From Amycolatopsis sp. (GTDB taxonomy: Bacteria; Actinomycetota; Actinomycetes; Mycobacteriales; Pseudonocardiaceae): 64,000 nt of DNA. Below are positions 33,322-42,175 of this stretch, piece by piece (position 1 is the first letter of the stretch; each line of letters begins with the position of its first letter). The stretch covers positions 1 through 64,000 of the forward strand of contig NZ_JAODNM010000107.1 in assembly GCF_025464955.1 (NCBI RefSeq), read 5' to 3'. The notes beneath the pieces are model-generated. The model saw only the letters and a list, made by a program, of their open reading frames with translations. It had not been told where the DNA came from and did not search any database. A program made the position numbers and the translations under genes.

Positions 33322-35778
33322 ATGGCCGTCACACCCCGAGTGGTCGTCATCGGAGCCGGCATCGTCGGCTGCGCGCTGGCGGACGAACTGACGGTCCGCG
33401 GCTGGACCGATGTCACCGTCCTCGAACAGGGCGACCTGTTCACCACCGGCGGCTCGAGCTCGCACGCGCCCGGTCTGGTCTTCCAGACCAACGGCGACAA
33501 GACGATGACCGAGTTCGCGAAGTACACCGTCGCGAAGTACTCGGGCCTGACGCTCGACGGCAAATGGTGCTTCCAGCAGCTCGGCGGGCTCGAAGTGGCC
33601 ACCACGCCCGAACGGCTGCAGGACCTCAAACGCCGTCACGGCTGGGCGCAGTCGTGGGGCGTGCGCAGCTTCCTGCGGTCCCCTGACGAATGCGCGCGGC
33701 TGCATCCGCTGCTCGACTCCGCGAAAGTGCTCGGCGGCTTCCACATCCCGAGCGACGGCCTCGCCAAGCCGCTGCGCGCCGCGGAAGCCCAGGCGCGCCG
33801 CGCGATCGACCGCGGCGCGAAGTTCCTCGAACACCAGAAGGTGACCGGCATCGAGCGTTCGGGCGGCCGCGTCACCGGGGTCACCACCGAGACGGACCGG
33901 TTCCGCGCCGACGTCGTCGTGTCGTGCGCGGGCATGTGGGGACCGCTGATCGGCGAGCTCGTCGACCTGACCGTGCCGCTCGTGCCGATGGCCCACCAGT
34001 ACGCCAAGTCGGCCCCGTTGCCGGTGCTGGACGGCCATAACGACGAACTGACCGAGGCAGGCAGGCCGATCCTGCGGCACCAGGACGCCGACCTGTACTT
34101 CCGCGAGCATGTCGACCGGATCGGCGTCGGCGCGTACGGGCACCGCCCGATGCCGCTGGACCCGGCCGAACTCGCCGACCCGCGCACTTCTCCCGGCATG
34201 CCGTCGGAACTCGCGTTCACCCCGGGCGACTTCGACGAGTCGTGGGCGGCCGCGGTCGACCTGCTGCCGGCACTCGGCGAGTCGAAGATCGAAGAGGGCG
34301 TCAACGGGCTGTTCTCGTTCACCAGCGACGGTATGCCGCTGCTCGGCGAGCACCCCGACCTCGACGGGTTCTGGGTCGCCGAAGCCGTGTGGATCACGCA
34401 CTCGGCCGGGGTCGCGAAGGCGATGGCCGAGTGGATGGTCGACGGGCAACCCGAGCTCGACCTGCACGCCGGCGACCTCGCCCGATTCGAGCGGGTGCAA
34501 CTCGCGCCCGACTATGTCCTGGGACGCAGCTGCCAGAGTTTCGTCGAGGTCTACGACATCCTCCATCCGCTGCAGCCGATGGAGGAGCCGCGTCCGCTGC
34601 GCACAAGCCCGTTCTACGAGCGCCAGACCGAACTCGGCGCGTACTTCCTCGAAGCGAGCGGCTGGGAACGCCCGCACTGGTACGAGTCCAACGCGAACCT
34701 GCCCGAGGTCGAGCAGATCCCCGAGCGCAACGCCTGGGCGTCGAGGTTCTGGTCGCCGATCGGCGGCGCCGAGGCGCTCGTCGCGCGGCAGCGGGTGGCG
34801 ATGTTCGACATGACGGCGTTGAAGCGGTTCGAAGTCGTCGGACCCGGCGCGCTGTCGTTCCTGCAGGCGTTGACCACCAACCAGATGGACAAGAAGCCTG
34901 GCGCGGTCACCTACACGCTGCTGCTGGGCGAGGACGGCGGGGTCCGCAGCGACCTGACCGTGGCCCGGCTCGGCCAGGACCGGTTCCAGGTCGGCGCCAA
35001 CGGCAACCTCGACCTCGACTGGCTGCGCCGGCACCTACCCGGCGACGGCAAGGTCGGCATCCACGACGTCACCCCGGGCACCTGCTGCATCGGCCTGTGG
35101 GGACCGAGCGCCCGCGCGCTGCTGCAGCCACTGTCCAAAACGGACTTCTCCCACCAGGGCATGGGCTACTTCCGGGCGAAACAGGGTTATGTGGGCCAAG
35201 TACCGGTCACCGCGCTGCGTCTGTCCTATGTGGGCGAACTGGGCTGGGAGCTGTACACCTCGGCCGATATGGGCCGGAAGCTCTGGGACACGCTGTGGGA
35301 GGCCGGCCAGGCGCACGGGGTCATCGCTGCCGGCCGCGACGCCTTCGCCAGCATGCGGCTGGAAAAGGGCTACCGCTCCTGGGGAACCGACGTCACCGCC
35401 GAACACGATCCGTACGAAGCCGGCCTGGGTTTCGCGGTGCGGATGGACAAGGGCTACTTCGTCGGGCGCGACGCGATCGGGGGCCGGTCCGCCGAAACGG
35501 TCACCCGCAAGCTCACCTGCCTGACCGTCGACGACCCGTACGCCGTCGTCCTCGGCAAGGAGCCGGTGCTCCTCGACGGCAGGCCCGCCGGATACGTCAC
35601 CAGCGCGGCCTACGGCTACACGATCGGCAAGAACATCGCGTACGCCTGGCTCCCGGTGTCCGCGGCCGTGCCGGGACGCCCGGTGGAAATCGAGTACTTC
35701 GGCGAGAAGGTGGCCGCGGTTGTCGCGGCGGAACCGCTGTTCGACCCTGGCATGACCCGGCTGCGGAGCGCGTTATGA
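33322..35778 (+). CDS. Dimethylglycine oxidase (FAD oxidoreductase fused to GcvT-like domain)
   Basis: The 818-residue protein aligns along its length with Arthrobacter globiformis dimethylglycine oxidase (about 830 residues). The N-terminal FAD domain starts VVVIGAGIVGCALADEL and contains GGSSSHAPGLVFQTN, where the enzyme's covalently flavinylated His is expected. The C-terminal half (from about residue 430) is a tetrahydrofolate-binding GcvT-type module (YDMTALKRFEVVGPGALSFLQ, RLSYVGELGWELYTSADMG, LEKGYRSWGTDVTAEHDPYEAG). It oxidises dimethylglycine to sarcosine and passes the methylene group to folate. It sits in a betaine-type catabolic island between mtrA and tmk. Its stop overlaps the tmk stop region by six bases. 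Confidence 0.94.
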   Translation: MAVTPRVVVIGAGIVGCALADELTVRGWTDVTVLEQGDLFTTGGSSSHAPGLVFQTNGDKTMTEFAKYTVAKYSGLTLDGKWCFQQLGGLEVATTPERLQDLKRRHGWAQSWGVRSFLRSPDECARLHPLLDSAKVLGGFHIPSDGLAKPLRAAEAQARRAIDRGAKFLEHQKVTGIERSGGRVTGVTTETDRFRADVVVSCAGMWGPLIGELVDLTVPLVPMAHQYAKSAPLPVLDGHNDELTEAGRPILRHQDADLYFREHVDRIGVGAYGHRPMPLDPAELADPRTSPGMPSELAFTPGDFDESWAAAVDLLPALGESKIEEGVNGLFSFTSDGMPLLGEHPDLDGFWVAEAVWITHSAGVAKAMAEWMVDGQPELDLHAGDLARFERVQLAPDYVLGRSCQSFVEVYDILHPLQPMEEPRPLRTSPFYERQTELGAYFLEASGWERPHWYESNANLPEVEQIPERNAWASRFWSPIGGAEALVARQRVAMFDMTALKRFEVVGPGALSFLQALTTNQMDKKPGAVTYTLLLGEDGGVRSDLTVARLGQDRFQVGANGNLDLDWLRRHLPGDGKVGIHDVTPGTCCIGLWGPSARALLQPLSKTDFSHQGMGYFRAKQGYVGQVPVTALRLSYVGELGWELYTSADMGRKLWDTLWEAGQAHGVIAAGRDAFASMRLEKGYRSWGTDVTAEHDPYEAGLGFAVRMDKGYFVGRDAIGGRSAETVTRKLTCLTVDDPYAVVLGKEPVLLDGRPAGYVTSAAYGYTIGKNIAYAWLPVSAAVPGRPVEIEYFGEKVAAVVAAEPLFDPGMTRLRSAL

Positions 35779-36426
35779 AAGCAGGACGTCGGCCAGCGCC
35801 TTGAGGTCGACTCCGGCGACGCCGTCGATGGTGTGCCACGGGGAGAGCCAGGACATGGCCGCGAGCTCGTCGTAGACGGCTCCGCAACGCTCCTGCAGGC
35901 CGCCGTCGGACTCGAACGAGTCCTTCGCGCGGTCGGCGTTCGCGCGGGCGCGGCGATCGGCACGGGCGGCAGCCACCTCAGGTGCCACCCGCAGCAAGAG
36001 GTGCGCCTCGGGGACCGGCAAGCCGAACCGGTCGATTTCCAGCTCCCGCACCCAGTTGACGAACTCGCCGCGCGCGTCCTGGTGGAGCCTCGCGGCGCCG
36101 TACGCCGCATTGGACGCGACGTACCTGTCCAGCAGGACGACGTCGTGGGTGTCACGCTCGGCGCGGAGTTCGTCGACCGCGCCGCGGCGGTCCAGCGCGT
36201 AGAGCAGGCCCATGCCGTACACCGAGTCGGCGAGATCGCCGTGGCCCCGGTACAGGGCTTCCTGCACGAGATCCGCGTGGATGCTCTTGCCGTAGCGCGG
36301 GAACGCGAGCGACGTCACGCTCCCCCCGGCGGTTTCCAGCGTCTTCGTCAGGCCGTTGGCAAGCGTCCGCTTGCCCGCCCCGTCGATACCCTCGATCACA
36401 ACCAGTCGGCCCACGGCGGCAACCAT
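35773..36426 (-). CDS. tmk: Thymidylate kinase
   Basis: The 217-residue protein converts dTMP to dTDP. It closely resembles M. tuberculosis Tmk: P-loop EGIDGAGKRT (the Arg after Lys is also found there), FPRYGKSIHADLVQEALY, the DRY motif LLDRYVASNAAYGAARL and a lid segment rich in Arg (RADRRARANADRAKDS). The start may be 36426 or the GTG at 36414 (VGRLVVIEG); neither has a strong ribosome site. In M. tuberculosis tmk follows mtrA directly; here the dimethylglycine oxidase island lies between them. Confidence 0.94.
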   Translation of the reverse strand: MVAAVGRLVVIEGIDGAGKRTLANGLTKTLETAGGSVTSLAFPRYGKSIHADLVQEALYRGHGDLADSVYGMGLLYALDRRGAVDELRAERDTHDVVLLDRYVASNAAYGAARLHQDARGEFVNWVRELEIDRFGLPVPEAHLLLRVAPEVAAARADRRARANADRAKDSFESDGGLQERCGAVYDELAAMSWLSPWHTIDGVAGVDLKALADVLLS

Positions 36427-36441
36427 ACGGCGAGTGGATGA

Positions 36442-36481
36442 CCGGCGGGCTCAGCGGGTTTCCCAGCGCCGAGCCCGCCGG
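36442..36481 (-). terminator. Hairpin between small exported protein and tmk
   Basis: CCGGCGGGCTC (36442-36452) pairs perfectly with GAGCCCGCCGG (36471-36481). It lies six bases past the stop of the minus-strand exported-protein gene and would end its transcript before tmk. Confidence 0.6.
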
Positions 36482-36486
36482 ACGCT

Positions 36487-36804
36487 TTATGCGGGGCGCC
36501 TGACCAGGTAGACCGAGAACGCCCCCGCGCCGACGACGAGTACTCCCCCTAATATCGCCAGCATGGTCCAGTCGGACTCGACGCTCCCTCGAGCCTGCGC
36601 GGCCTGGCCGTCCCGCGGCATCACCCGCAGGCCGAGGCCACCGGACGCGGAAGCGGGCTGGCGGCTCGAAGCGGCGGCCGGAGACATCGCCGCTTGGGCC
36701 CCGAGAGGCGCGCCCAGCAGCCCGGCGGTGATCAACCCGGCCACCACCATTCCGCGCCGGGCTACCGGACGAACAGCGTGGTCGGTACAAGGTCTCGTGG
36801 ACAT
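36487..36804 (-). CDS. Small exported protein with C-terminal membrane anchor
   Basis: About 105 residues from ATG 36804. A twin-basic N-terminus leads to a signal-peptide-like segment (GMVVAGLITAGLLGAPLGAQA), a Ser/Ala/Gln-rich extracellular stretch and a C-terminal helix (WTMLAILGGVLVVGAGAFSVYLV) ending in RRPA. I do not recognise a family. A longer frame from 36921 adds a second hydrophobic stretch and is less likely. It is monocistronic and terminated before tmk. Confidence 0.5.
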   Translation of the reverse strand: MSTRPCTDHAVRPVARRGMVVAGLITAGLLGAPLGAQAAMSPAAASSRQPASASGGLGLRVMPRDGQAAQARGSVESDWTMLAILGGVLVVGAGAFSVYLVRRPA

Positions 36805-37039
36805 GACCGGCACCGCGGGCCTCCTGGCAGAGAACGAGCGAATCAACCTGACTACAACCGTGAATTGCCCGGTCACCCAGAGCAAGAAGGCAGCTACCCT
36901 GGTAGGACCGTTCCGCGTCAACCCCGGAACGCGGAACGGCCACTACATCGTGGCAAGCTGACACTAAGGAGGGACGGAATCGCCACTCTCCGCTGCTAGC
37001 GTGAACGTTCCCTGGTGTTCACCGAAGAAGGGATGAGCG

Positions 37040-38035
37040 GTGACCCCCGACCCCCAGATACAGACAGTGAACGGCCGACCGCGTCGGCTGCCGGCCGAAA
37101 CCCTCCCAAAGGAACTCGCGGAGGCGCTCCGGTCGGGAGAATTTCACCAAGCACTGCGGTTGGCGATCGCCCACCGCGGCCTTTCGCTGGCCCGGCTGCG
37201 GGCACATCTCGACCGCCGAGGTGTCCACGTCGGACAGTCCACGTTGAGCTACTGGCAGCGCGGCCTGCGCCAACCCGAGGTGCCGAAGGCGCTGCCTGTG
37301 GTGCGAGCGCTGGAATCCGTGCTGCAGCTCCCTGGGGACTCGCTGGTCGTCCTGATCGGGCCGCGGACGTCACGGGTGCGCAACGGCCAGCCGACGGCTT
37401 CGTTCTCCGACCTGCGTTCCGGCGAAATGGCGTCAATTGTCGACCAACTGCTGAGCGAACTCGGCGCGTACACCTCGTCGAACAACTCCAACGCCGACCT
37501 GGAGCTGCTCTCGGTCCACGACACCGTGACCTTCGACGCCGACCGCCGCGAGCGCGGCGTGCAGACCCGGCTGGTGACCCGCGCCCGTCGACACGGCCCG
37601 GACCGGTACATCACGGTGTACAACGGCGACGAAGGCTGCCGGATCGAAAACGTCGAGCTCACCACCGCCGAAGGCTGCCGGGTCGGCCGGATCCGGCGGC
37701 ATCCCGGCGGGGACACCCTCGCCGTCGAGTTCCTGTTCGACCGCAAGCTCGCCGAGGGCGACATCCACGTCTTCTGCTTCGAGGTGCGCGACGACTCGGG
37801 TTCCGCGTCCCCCGGCTACTACCGCATGTTCCGGGTCCAGTGCGCGAGCTACCTGCTGCAACTGCGCTTCAACCGGCGCGCGCTACCCGCCCGGTGCACC
37901 CGCCAGTTCCGCACCCGGGACGACGCCGCCCCGGTCGAATCCGACGAGCTGCCGTGCGACATGGGCGGCGTGACCAGCGCATACTTCCGCGACGCGGCAC
38001 CCGGTCTGGCCGGCGTCGCGGTGGAGTGGAGCTGA
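37040..38035 (+). CDS. Helix-turn-helix (XRE-like) regulator with large C-terminal domain
   Basis: The 331-residue protein has an N-terminal helix-turn-helix (LRLAIAHRGLSLARLRAHLDRRGVHVGQSTLSYWQRGLRQPE, about 36-76) in which the second helix reads QSTLSYWQRG. A C-terminal domain of about 230 residues follows, rich in beta strands, with RYITVYNGDEGCRIENVELT and GGDTLAVEFLFDRKLAEGDIHVFCFEVRD. That part is not a known ligand domain to me. Such proteins are annotated as XRE regulators in actinomycetes. GTG start after AGAAGGGATGAG. No obvious target nearby. Confidence 0.72.
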   Translation: MTPDPQIQTVNGRPRRLPAETLPKELAEALRSGEFHQALRLAIAHRGLSLARLRAHLDRRGVHVGQSTLSYWQRGLRQPEVPKALPVVRALESVLQLPGDSLVVLIGPRTSRVRNGQPTASFSDLRSGEMASIVDQLLSELGAYTSSNNSNADLELLSVHDTVTFDADRRERGVQTRLVTRARRHGPDRYITVYNGDEGCRIENVELTTAEGCRVGRIRRHPGGDTLAVEFLFDRKLAEGDIHVFCFEVRDDSGSASPGYYRMFRVQCASYLLQLRFNRRALPARCTRQFRTRDDAAPVESDELPCDMGGVTSAYFRDAAPGLAGVAVEWS

Positions 38036-38057
38036 GGCGGAGCTGGTCGCGGGCAGG

Positions 38058-38114
38058 ACTGACTCAGGGGACCCTTGGTACGAATGATTCGTACCAAGGG
38101 TCCCCTGAGTCAGT
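38058..38114. terminator. Long perfect palindrome between XRE gene and sahH
   Basis: Two 28-base arms (38058-38085 and 38087-38114) are exact inverted copies around one base. The arms begin ACTGACTCAGGGGACCC and the centre reads ACGAATGATTCGT. It should act as a terminator for both convergent genes. Confidence 0.85.
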
Positions 38115-38139
38115 TTGAGACCGGGCCGGACCGGAAACG

Positions 38140-39612
38140 TCAGTAGCGGTAGTGGTCCGCCTTGAAGGGGCCTTCGACGTCGACGTCGATGTACTCGGCC
38201 TGCTCCTTGGTGAGCTTGGTCAGCTCGCCGCCCAGCGCCGCCAGATGGATCCGCGCGACCTTCTCGTCGAGCTTCTTCGGCAGGCGGAACACCTCGTTGT
38301 CGTATTCCTCGTGCTTGGTGAACAGCTCGACCTGGGCGATGACCTGGTTCGAGAAGCTGTTCGACATCACGAACGACGGGTGGCCCGTCGCGTTGCCCAG
38401 GTTCAGCAACCGGCCCTCGGACAGCACCAGGATGGTGCGGCCGCTCGGGAAGATCCACTCGTCGACCTGCGGCTTGATGTTGTTCTTGATGATGCCCGGG
38501 TAGCGCGCCAGCCCGGCCATGTCGAGCTCGTTGTCGAAGTGGCCGATGTTGCCCAGGATCGCCTGGTGCTTCATCTGCGCCATGTGCTCGACCATCACGA
38601 CGTTCTTGTTACCAGTCGTGGTGATCACCAGGTCGGCCTCGGGCAGCGCCGACTCCAGCGTCTTGACCTGGTAACCGTCCATCGCCGCCTGCAGCGCGCA
38701 GATCGGGTCGATCTCGGTGACGATGATCCGCGCACCCTGGCCGCGCAGCGACTCCGCCGCACCCTTGCCGACGTCGCCGTAACCGCAGATCACGGCCACC
38801 TTGCCGCCGATGAGCACGTCGGTGCCGCGGTTGATGCCGTCGATCAGCGAGTGGCGGATGCCGTACCGGTTGTCGAACTTCGACTTCGTCACGGCGTCGT
38901 TGACGTTGATCGCCGGGAACAGGAGCTCGCCGGCCGCGGCCAGCTGGTAGAGCCGCAGCACCCCGGTCGTGGTTTCCTCGGTCACGCCGAGGATGCCGGC
39001 GCCGATCTTGGTCCACTTGCCCTTGTCCTCGGCGTACGAGGCACGGACCAGCTCGAGGAAAACCTTGAACTCGTCCGGGTCGTCGTCCTCGGGGCCCGGC
39101 ACGACGCCGGCCTTCTCGTACGCGGTGCCCTTGTGCACGAGCATGGTGGCGTCACCGCCGTCGTCGAGGATCATGTTGGGACCCTCGCCGGCCCAGGTGA
39201 GCATGCGCTCGGTGCACCACCAGTACTCCTCCAGCGATTCACCCTTCCAGGCGAACACCGGCACGCCCTTGGGCTCCTCGACGGTGCCGTGCGGGCCGAC
39301 GACGATCGCGGCGGCCGCGTGGTCCTGGGTGGAGAAGATGTTGCACGACGCCCAGCGCACCTCGGCGCCGAGCGCCACGAGGGTCTCGATCAGAACGGCC
39401 GTCTGGACCGTCATGTGCAGCGAACCCGCGACACGGGCGCCGCGGAGGGGGTAGACCTCGGCGTACTCCCTGCGCAACGTCATCAGTCCAGGCATTTCGT
39501 GCTCGGCGAGACGGATTTCCTTGCGACCGAACTCGGCGGCGTCCAGATCGGCGACGGCGAACTCGATGCCGTTGCGGGTGTCGTGCCGCTTGGCAACGCT
39601 TTCGGGGGTCAT
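38140..39612 (-). CDS. sahH: S-adenosylhomocysteine hydrolase
   Basis: The 490-residue NAD-dependent enzyme splits S-adenosylhomocysteine into adenosine and homocysteine in the methylation cycle. It shows the N-terminal GARVAGSLHMTVQTAVLIE, ASCNIFSTQDHAAAAI, KSKFDNRYGIRHSLIDGI with the catalytic Lys/Asp, the Rossmann site VICGYGDVGKGAA and the family-ending KADHYRY. Length is typical of bacterial enzymes with the 40-residue insertion (EGPNMILDDGGDATMLVHKG region). GGAGG lies nine bases before ATG 39612. I looked for a SAH riboswitch upstream and saw none. Confidence 0.97.
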   Translation of the reverse strand: MTPESVAKRHDTRNGIEFAVADLDAAEFGRKEIRLAEHEMPGLMTLRREYAEVYPLRGARVAGSLHMTVQTAVLIETLVALGAEVRWASCNIFSTQDHAAAAIVVGPHGTVEEPKGVPVFAWKGESLEEYWWCTERMLTWAGEGPNMILDDGGDATMLVHKGTAYEKAGVVPGPEDDDPDEFKVFLELVRASYAEDKGKWTKIGAGILGVTEETTTGVLRLYQLAAAGELLFPAINVNDAVTKSKFDNRYGIRHSLIDGINRGTDVLIGGKVAVICGYGDVGKGAAESLRGQGARIIVTEIDPICALQAAMDGYQVKTLESALPEADLVITTTGNKNVVMVEHMAQMKHQAILGNIGHFDNELDMAGLARYPGIIKNNIKPQVDEWIFPSGRTILVLSEGRLLNLGNATGHPSFVMSNSFSNQVIAQVELFTKHEEYDNEVFRLPKKLDEKVARIHLAALGGELTKLTKEQAEYIDVDVEGPFKADHYRY

Positions 39613-39706
39613 AGTGCGGTTCCTCCAAGGCTGGATTACCTCTGAACAGTACCGTTGATGCCTTGCGTTTCAATCGAAGAACTGAAGAACTAAGGAGACC
39701 CTCGTC

Positions 39707-42010
39707 GTGCCACTCCCCGGCCCCGACACCCGCGTCGTCGAGCTGCGCGTCCCGGGGTTGATCGGCACCAGTGGGGCAACGCTGCTCGATGTCGTCTCCA
39801 CCGTCGACGTCGCGGGTGACGGCTACGGCCGGGTCATCCGCCCGGCCGACCGGCTGCGACGTCCCGCTCCCGGCCCGGTCCTGCCGGCGCTGGGCCGTTC
39901 GATACCGCGGACGCTGGAGGGTTACCTGTGGAGCCGGATGACCTCCGGCGGCGCGGCGAAAGCGACCTGGGCGTTGCTGTTCCCGTTCTCGCTGGCCAAC
40001 GTCGCGTATTGGATGCTCCCGCCGGTCCGCCCCGACAGCCGGACGGCCGTCGTGGTCGGCTCGCTGTGCCGGGGCCTGCTGCGGGTTGCCGCGCTGCTGC
40101 TGACCGCGCTGCTTCTCAGCCAGCTCGCGGTGGTCAGCGTCGACGTGCTCGCCGCGCAGTGCCTCGCACCCGGCACGGGCTGCCTCACCGGCACGCCGCA
40201 GTGGGTGCGTGACTCCGGACACTTCCGGCTGGCGGCCGGGATGGTCCCGCTCCTCGTGGTGATCTACGTCCTGCACAGGGTGTCGTCGACGAACTGGGCG
40301 GTGAACGCGGGGGAGTCAACCGGGGAGTCGGACCCCACGCTCCCCGGGCACGGGTTGGTCGCCGACCCGGACACCCCCGGCCTTCGCTGCCTACACACCG
40401 TCGCCGCGTTGGCCTGCGTCGCGCTGCTGCCACTCGGCGGGCCGCTTCACGTTCCGAACGGCGTAGTCGCCTTCGTCGCTTGGGTGTGCACGTTGGTGCT
40501 GCTGGGTGGCACCCTGATCGCGGCCGCGGCCGGACGCCGGATCGGGCGTCCGGGGAAGGTCCTCCGGCGCGGGTTGATCGCGTTCACCTCGCTCGTCCTC
40601 GTGGCGGCGGCCGGGTTCGCCCCCGCCCCGGCGAAGGGCGGGCTGCCCGGCACCGACGGATTGGTGGAAGGCATCGGCGCGGCGCTGGTACTGATCGCCT
40701 TGCTGTTCGCGCTGCTGGTGGCCGTGGCCGCGCTGATGGCCAGGTCCGCCTGGCGCGAGCTGCCGACGAGGTTGCGACCGTGGGTCGGCGGCTGGGCGGC
40801 GGCGCCGGTACTCGCGCTGGCGGGGCTACTCGGCGGCGGTTTCGGCGCCGGGCTGACGGTCGCGGCCGCACGCCTCACGAAGTCCGGCCTGCGCATGCCG
40901 GATACGTATCCGCTGATCACCGTCCTGTGGGGCGGCGGGCTGGCGCTCGCGACGGTGCTCGGCGTGCTGGGTTTCGCGGTCGCCGTCCCGCTGCGCCGCC
41001 GACGTCGCGGGATCCCAGCGGTCGTCGAGCTGATGGACCTGAACCCGGACCACGAGAAGAAAGCCTCCTCGGCCTGGGCCCGCTCTGCCTGGGAACGCCG
41101 GCACCTGCACCACATCGCGCTCGCCGTACCGATCGCGATGTCGATCGGAGCGGTGGCCCTGCTGGTTGTCCGCTTCGGGCTGCGCCAGACGCCGGCATGG
41201 TTCACGCCCGTCTCGGCGATCGGCGTGTTCGCGCTCGGCGCGCTGGCGGCAGGTCTGCTGCGGCTGGTGTACTCCGCCGCGAAGACGCCGGGCCGCAGCC
41301 GTCACCTCGGCGCGCTCGCCGACCTCGTATGCTTCTGGCCGCGCGCCGCCCACCCGACCGTGCCGCCTTGTTACGCGCTCAAAGTGATCCCGGAGCTGGC
41401 CGCCCGCGCGAAGGAGCACCTCGCCGAGCCGAACACACGGGTGGTGCTGGCCGGTAGCAACCTCGGAACGCTGCTGGCCATCGTCGCGGCAGCTCGCCTG
41501 GCCGACGAGCTGCCGGAGGAAGCGCGCGACAGGGTCGGTCTGCTGACCGCGGGTTCGCCGTTGCAGTGGGGCTACCAGCGGGCTTTCCCCGCGGTGCTGC
41601 CGTTCGCTGCGCTCGCCGAGCTGAACGGCAGGCTCGGCGGGCGATGGCGGTCGCTCTGCCGGGGCACCGACATCTTCGGCGGCGGTGTCACGACCTGGCG
41701 GCAGGCTGTCACCGACGGCGAGCTGACGGGTGTCGGCTTCCTGCCTGCCGGCGGCGTCGGCGACCTGACGGCGACCGCGGAACCCACCGGCGCGCTCGTA
41801 CTCGGCGGGGACCACTGGCTGCCGGACCCGCTGCGCGCGCCGAGCGGCGTCGACCGCTGGGCCCCGGGCCTGCTCAAGCACACCGACTACTTCGTCGACG
41901 CCGAATGGGACCACGCCGTCGCGATGGCCGCCGGGCTGGACCGGCCCGGCCGGCCGTTCCGCCCGATCGGGGAGCAGGTGCCGCTGTTCGGCTTCTCACC
42001 CAAGGACTAG
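39707..42010 (+). CDS. Large membrane protein fused to an inactive-looking alpha/beta hydrolase domain
   Basis: The 767-residue protein has about nine hydrophobic segments spread over residues 75-525 (for example LLRVAALLLTALLLSQLAVV, AGMVPLLVVIYVL, ALVLIALLFALLVAVAALM, AVPIAMSIGAVALLVVRFGL). A soluble domain of about 200 residues follows. It resembles a lipase-like module: CYALKVIPELAARAKEHL, VVLAGSNLGTLLAIVAAARL, LLTAGSPLQWGYQRAFPAVLPF and a final LKHTDYFVDAEWDHAV. In the nucleophile elbow the expected catalytic Ser is Asn (G-S-N-L-G), while the late His is kept. Function unknown. GTG start after AAGGAG. Confidence 0.7.
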   Translation: MPLPGPDTRVVELRVPGLIGTSGATLLDVVSTVDVAGDGYGRVIRPADRLRRPAPGPVLPALGRSIPRTLEGYLWSRMTSGGAAKATWALLFPFSLANVAYWMLPPVRPDSRTAVVVGSLCRGLLRVAALLLTALLLSQLAVVSVDVLAAQCLAPGTGCLTGTPQWVRDSGHFRLAAGMVPLLVVIYVLHRVSSTNWAVNAGESTGESDPTLPGHGLVADPDTPGLRCLHTVAALACVALLPLGGPLHVPNGVVAFVAWVCTLVLLGGTLIAAAAGRRIGRPGKVLRRGLIAFTSLVLVAAAGFAPAPAKGGLPGTDGLVEGIGAALVLIALLFALLVAVAALMARSAWRELPTRLRPWVGGWAAAPVLALAGLLGGGFGAGLTVAAARLTKSGLRMPDTYPLITVLWGGGLALATVLGVLGFAVAVPLRRRRRGIPAVVELMDLNPDHEKKASSAWARSAWERRHLHHIALAVPIAMSIGAVALLVVRFGLRQTPAWFTPVSAIGVFALGALAAGLLRLVYSAAKTPGRSRHLGALADLVCFWPRAAHPTVPPCYALKVIPELAARAKEHLAEPNTRVVLAGSNLGTLLAIVAAARLADELPEEARDRVGLLTAGSPLQWGYQRAFPAVLPFAALAELNGRLGGRWRSLCRGTDIFGGGVTTWRQAVTDGELTGVGFLPAGGVGDLTATAEPTGALVLGGDHWLPDPLRAPSGVDRWAPGLLKHTDYFVDAEWDHAVAMAAGLDRPGRPFRPIGEQVPLFGFSPKD

Positions 42011-42175
42011 CCAGGCACTTTTGTACTTTTGTGGTTCTGCTGCTCTATCGGTGGGTCCGCGATGGTCTCGGGTGTCGATTGACCTGGGCCGGTTGCGTTC
42101 TCCAGCGGCAAGGACCGGGACGAGTGGGTACTCCCTTGGCCGAGTCGGCGAGTCGCTACGGCCCGTCAAGGTCCG
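42011..42175. repeat. Degenerate mosaic 3'-intergenic repeat, copy C
   Basis: Starting at the stop codon of the membrane protein (TAGCCAGGCACTTTTGT), this region aligns loosely with copies A and B. It shares CACTTTTGTGG and GTTGCG-TCTCCAGCGGCAAGGACCGGGACG at matching spacing, with an eight-base duplication of ACTTTTGT. It fills the convergent junction with the cation transporter gene. Confidence 0.6.

Noticed and set aside
32752..35034. 760-residue open frame opposite dimethylglycine oxidase
   Set aside because: The plus-strand protein matches a known enzyme along its whole length; the minus frame has no recognisable sequence.
39613..39706. SAH riboswitch upstream of sahH
   Set aside because: The 94-base space lacks the conserved SAH-riboswitch core and offers little secondary structure.
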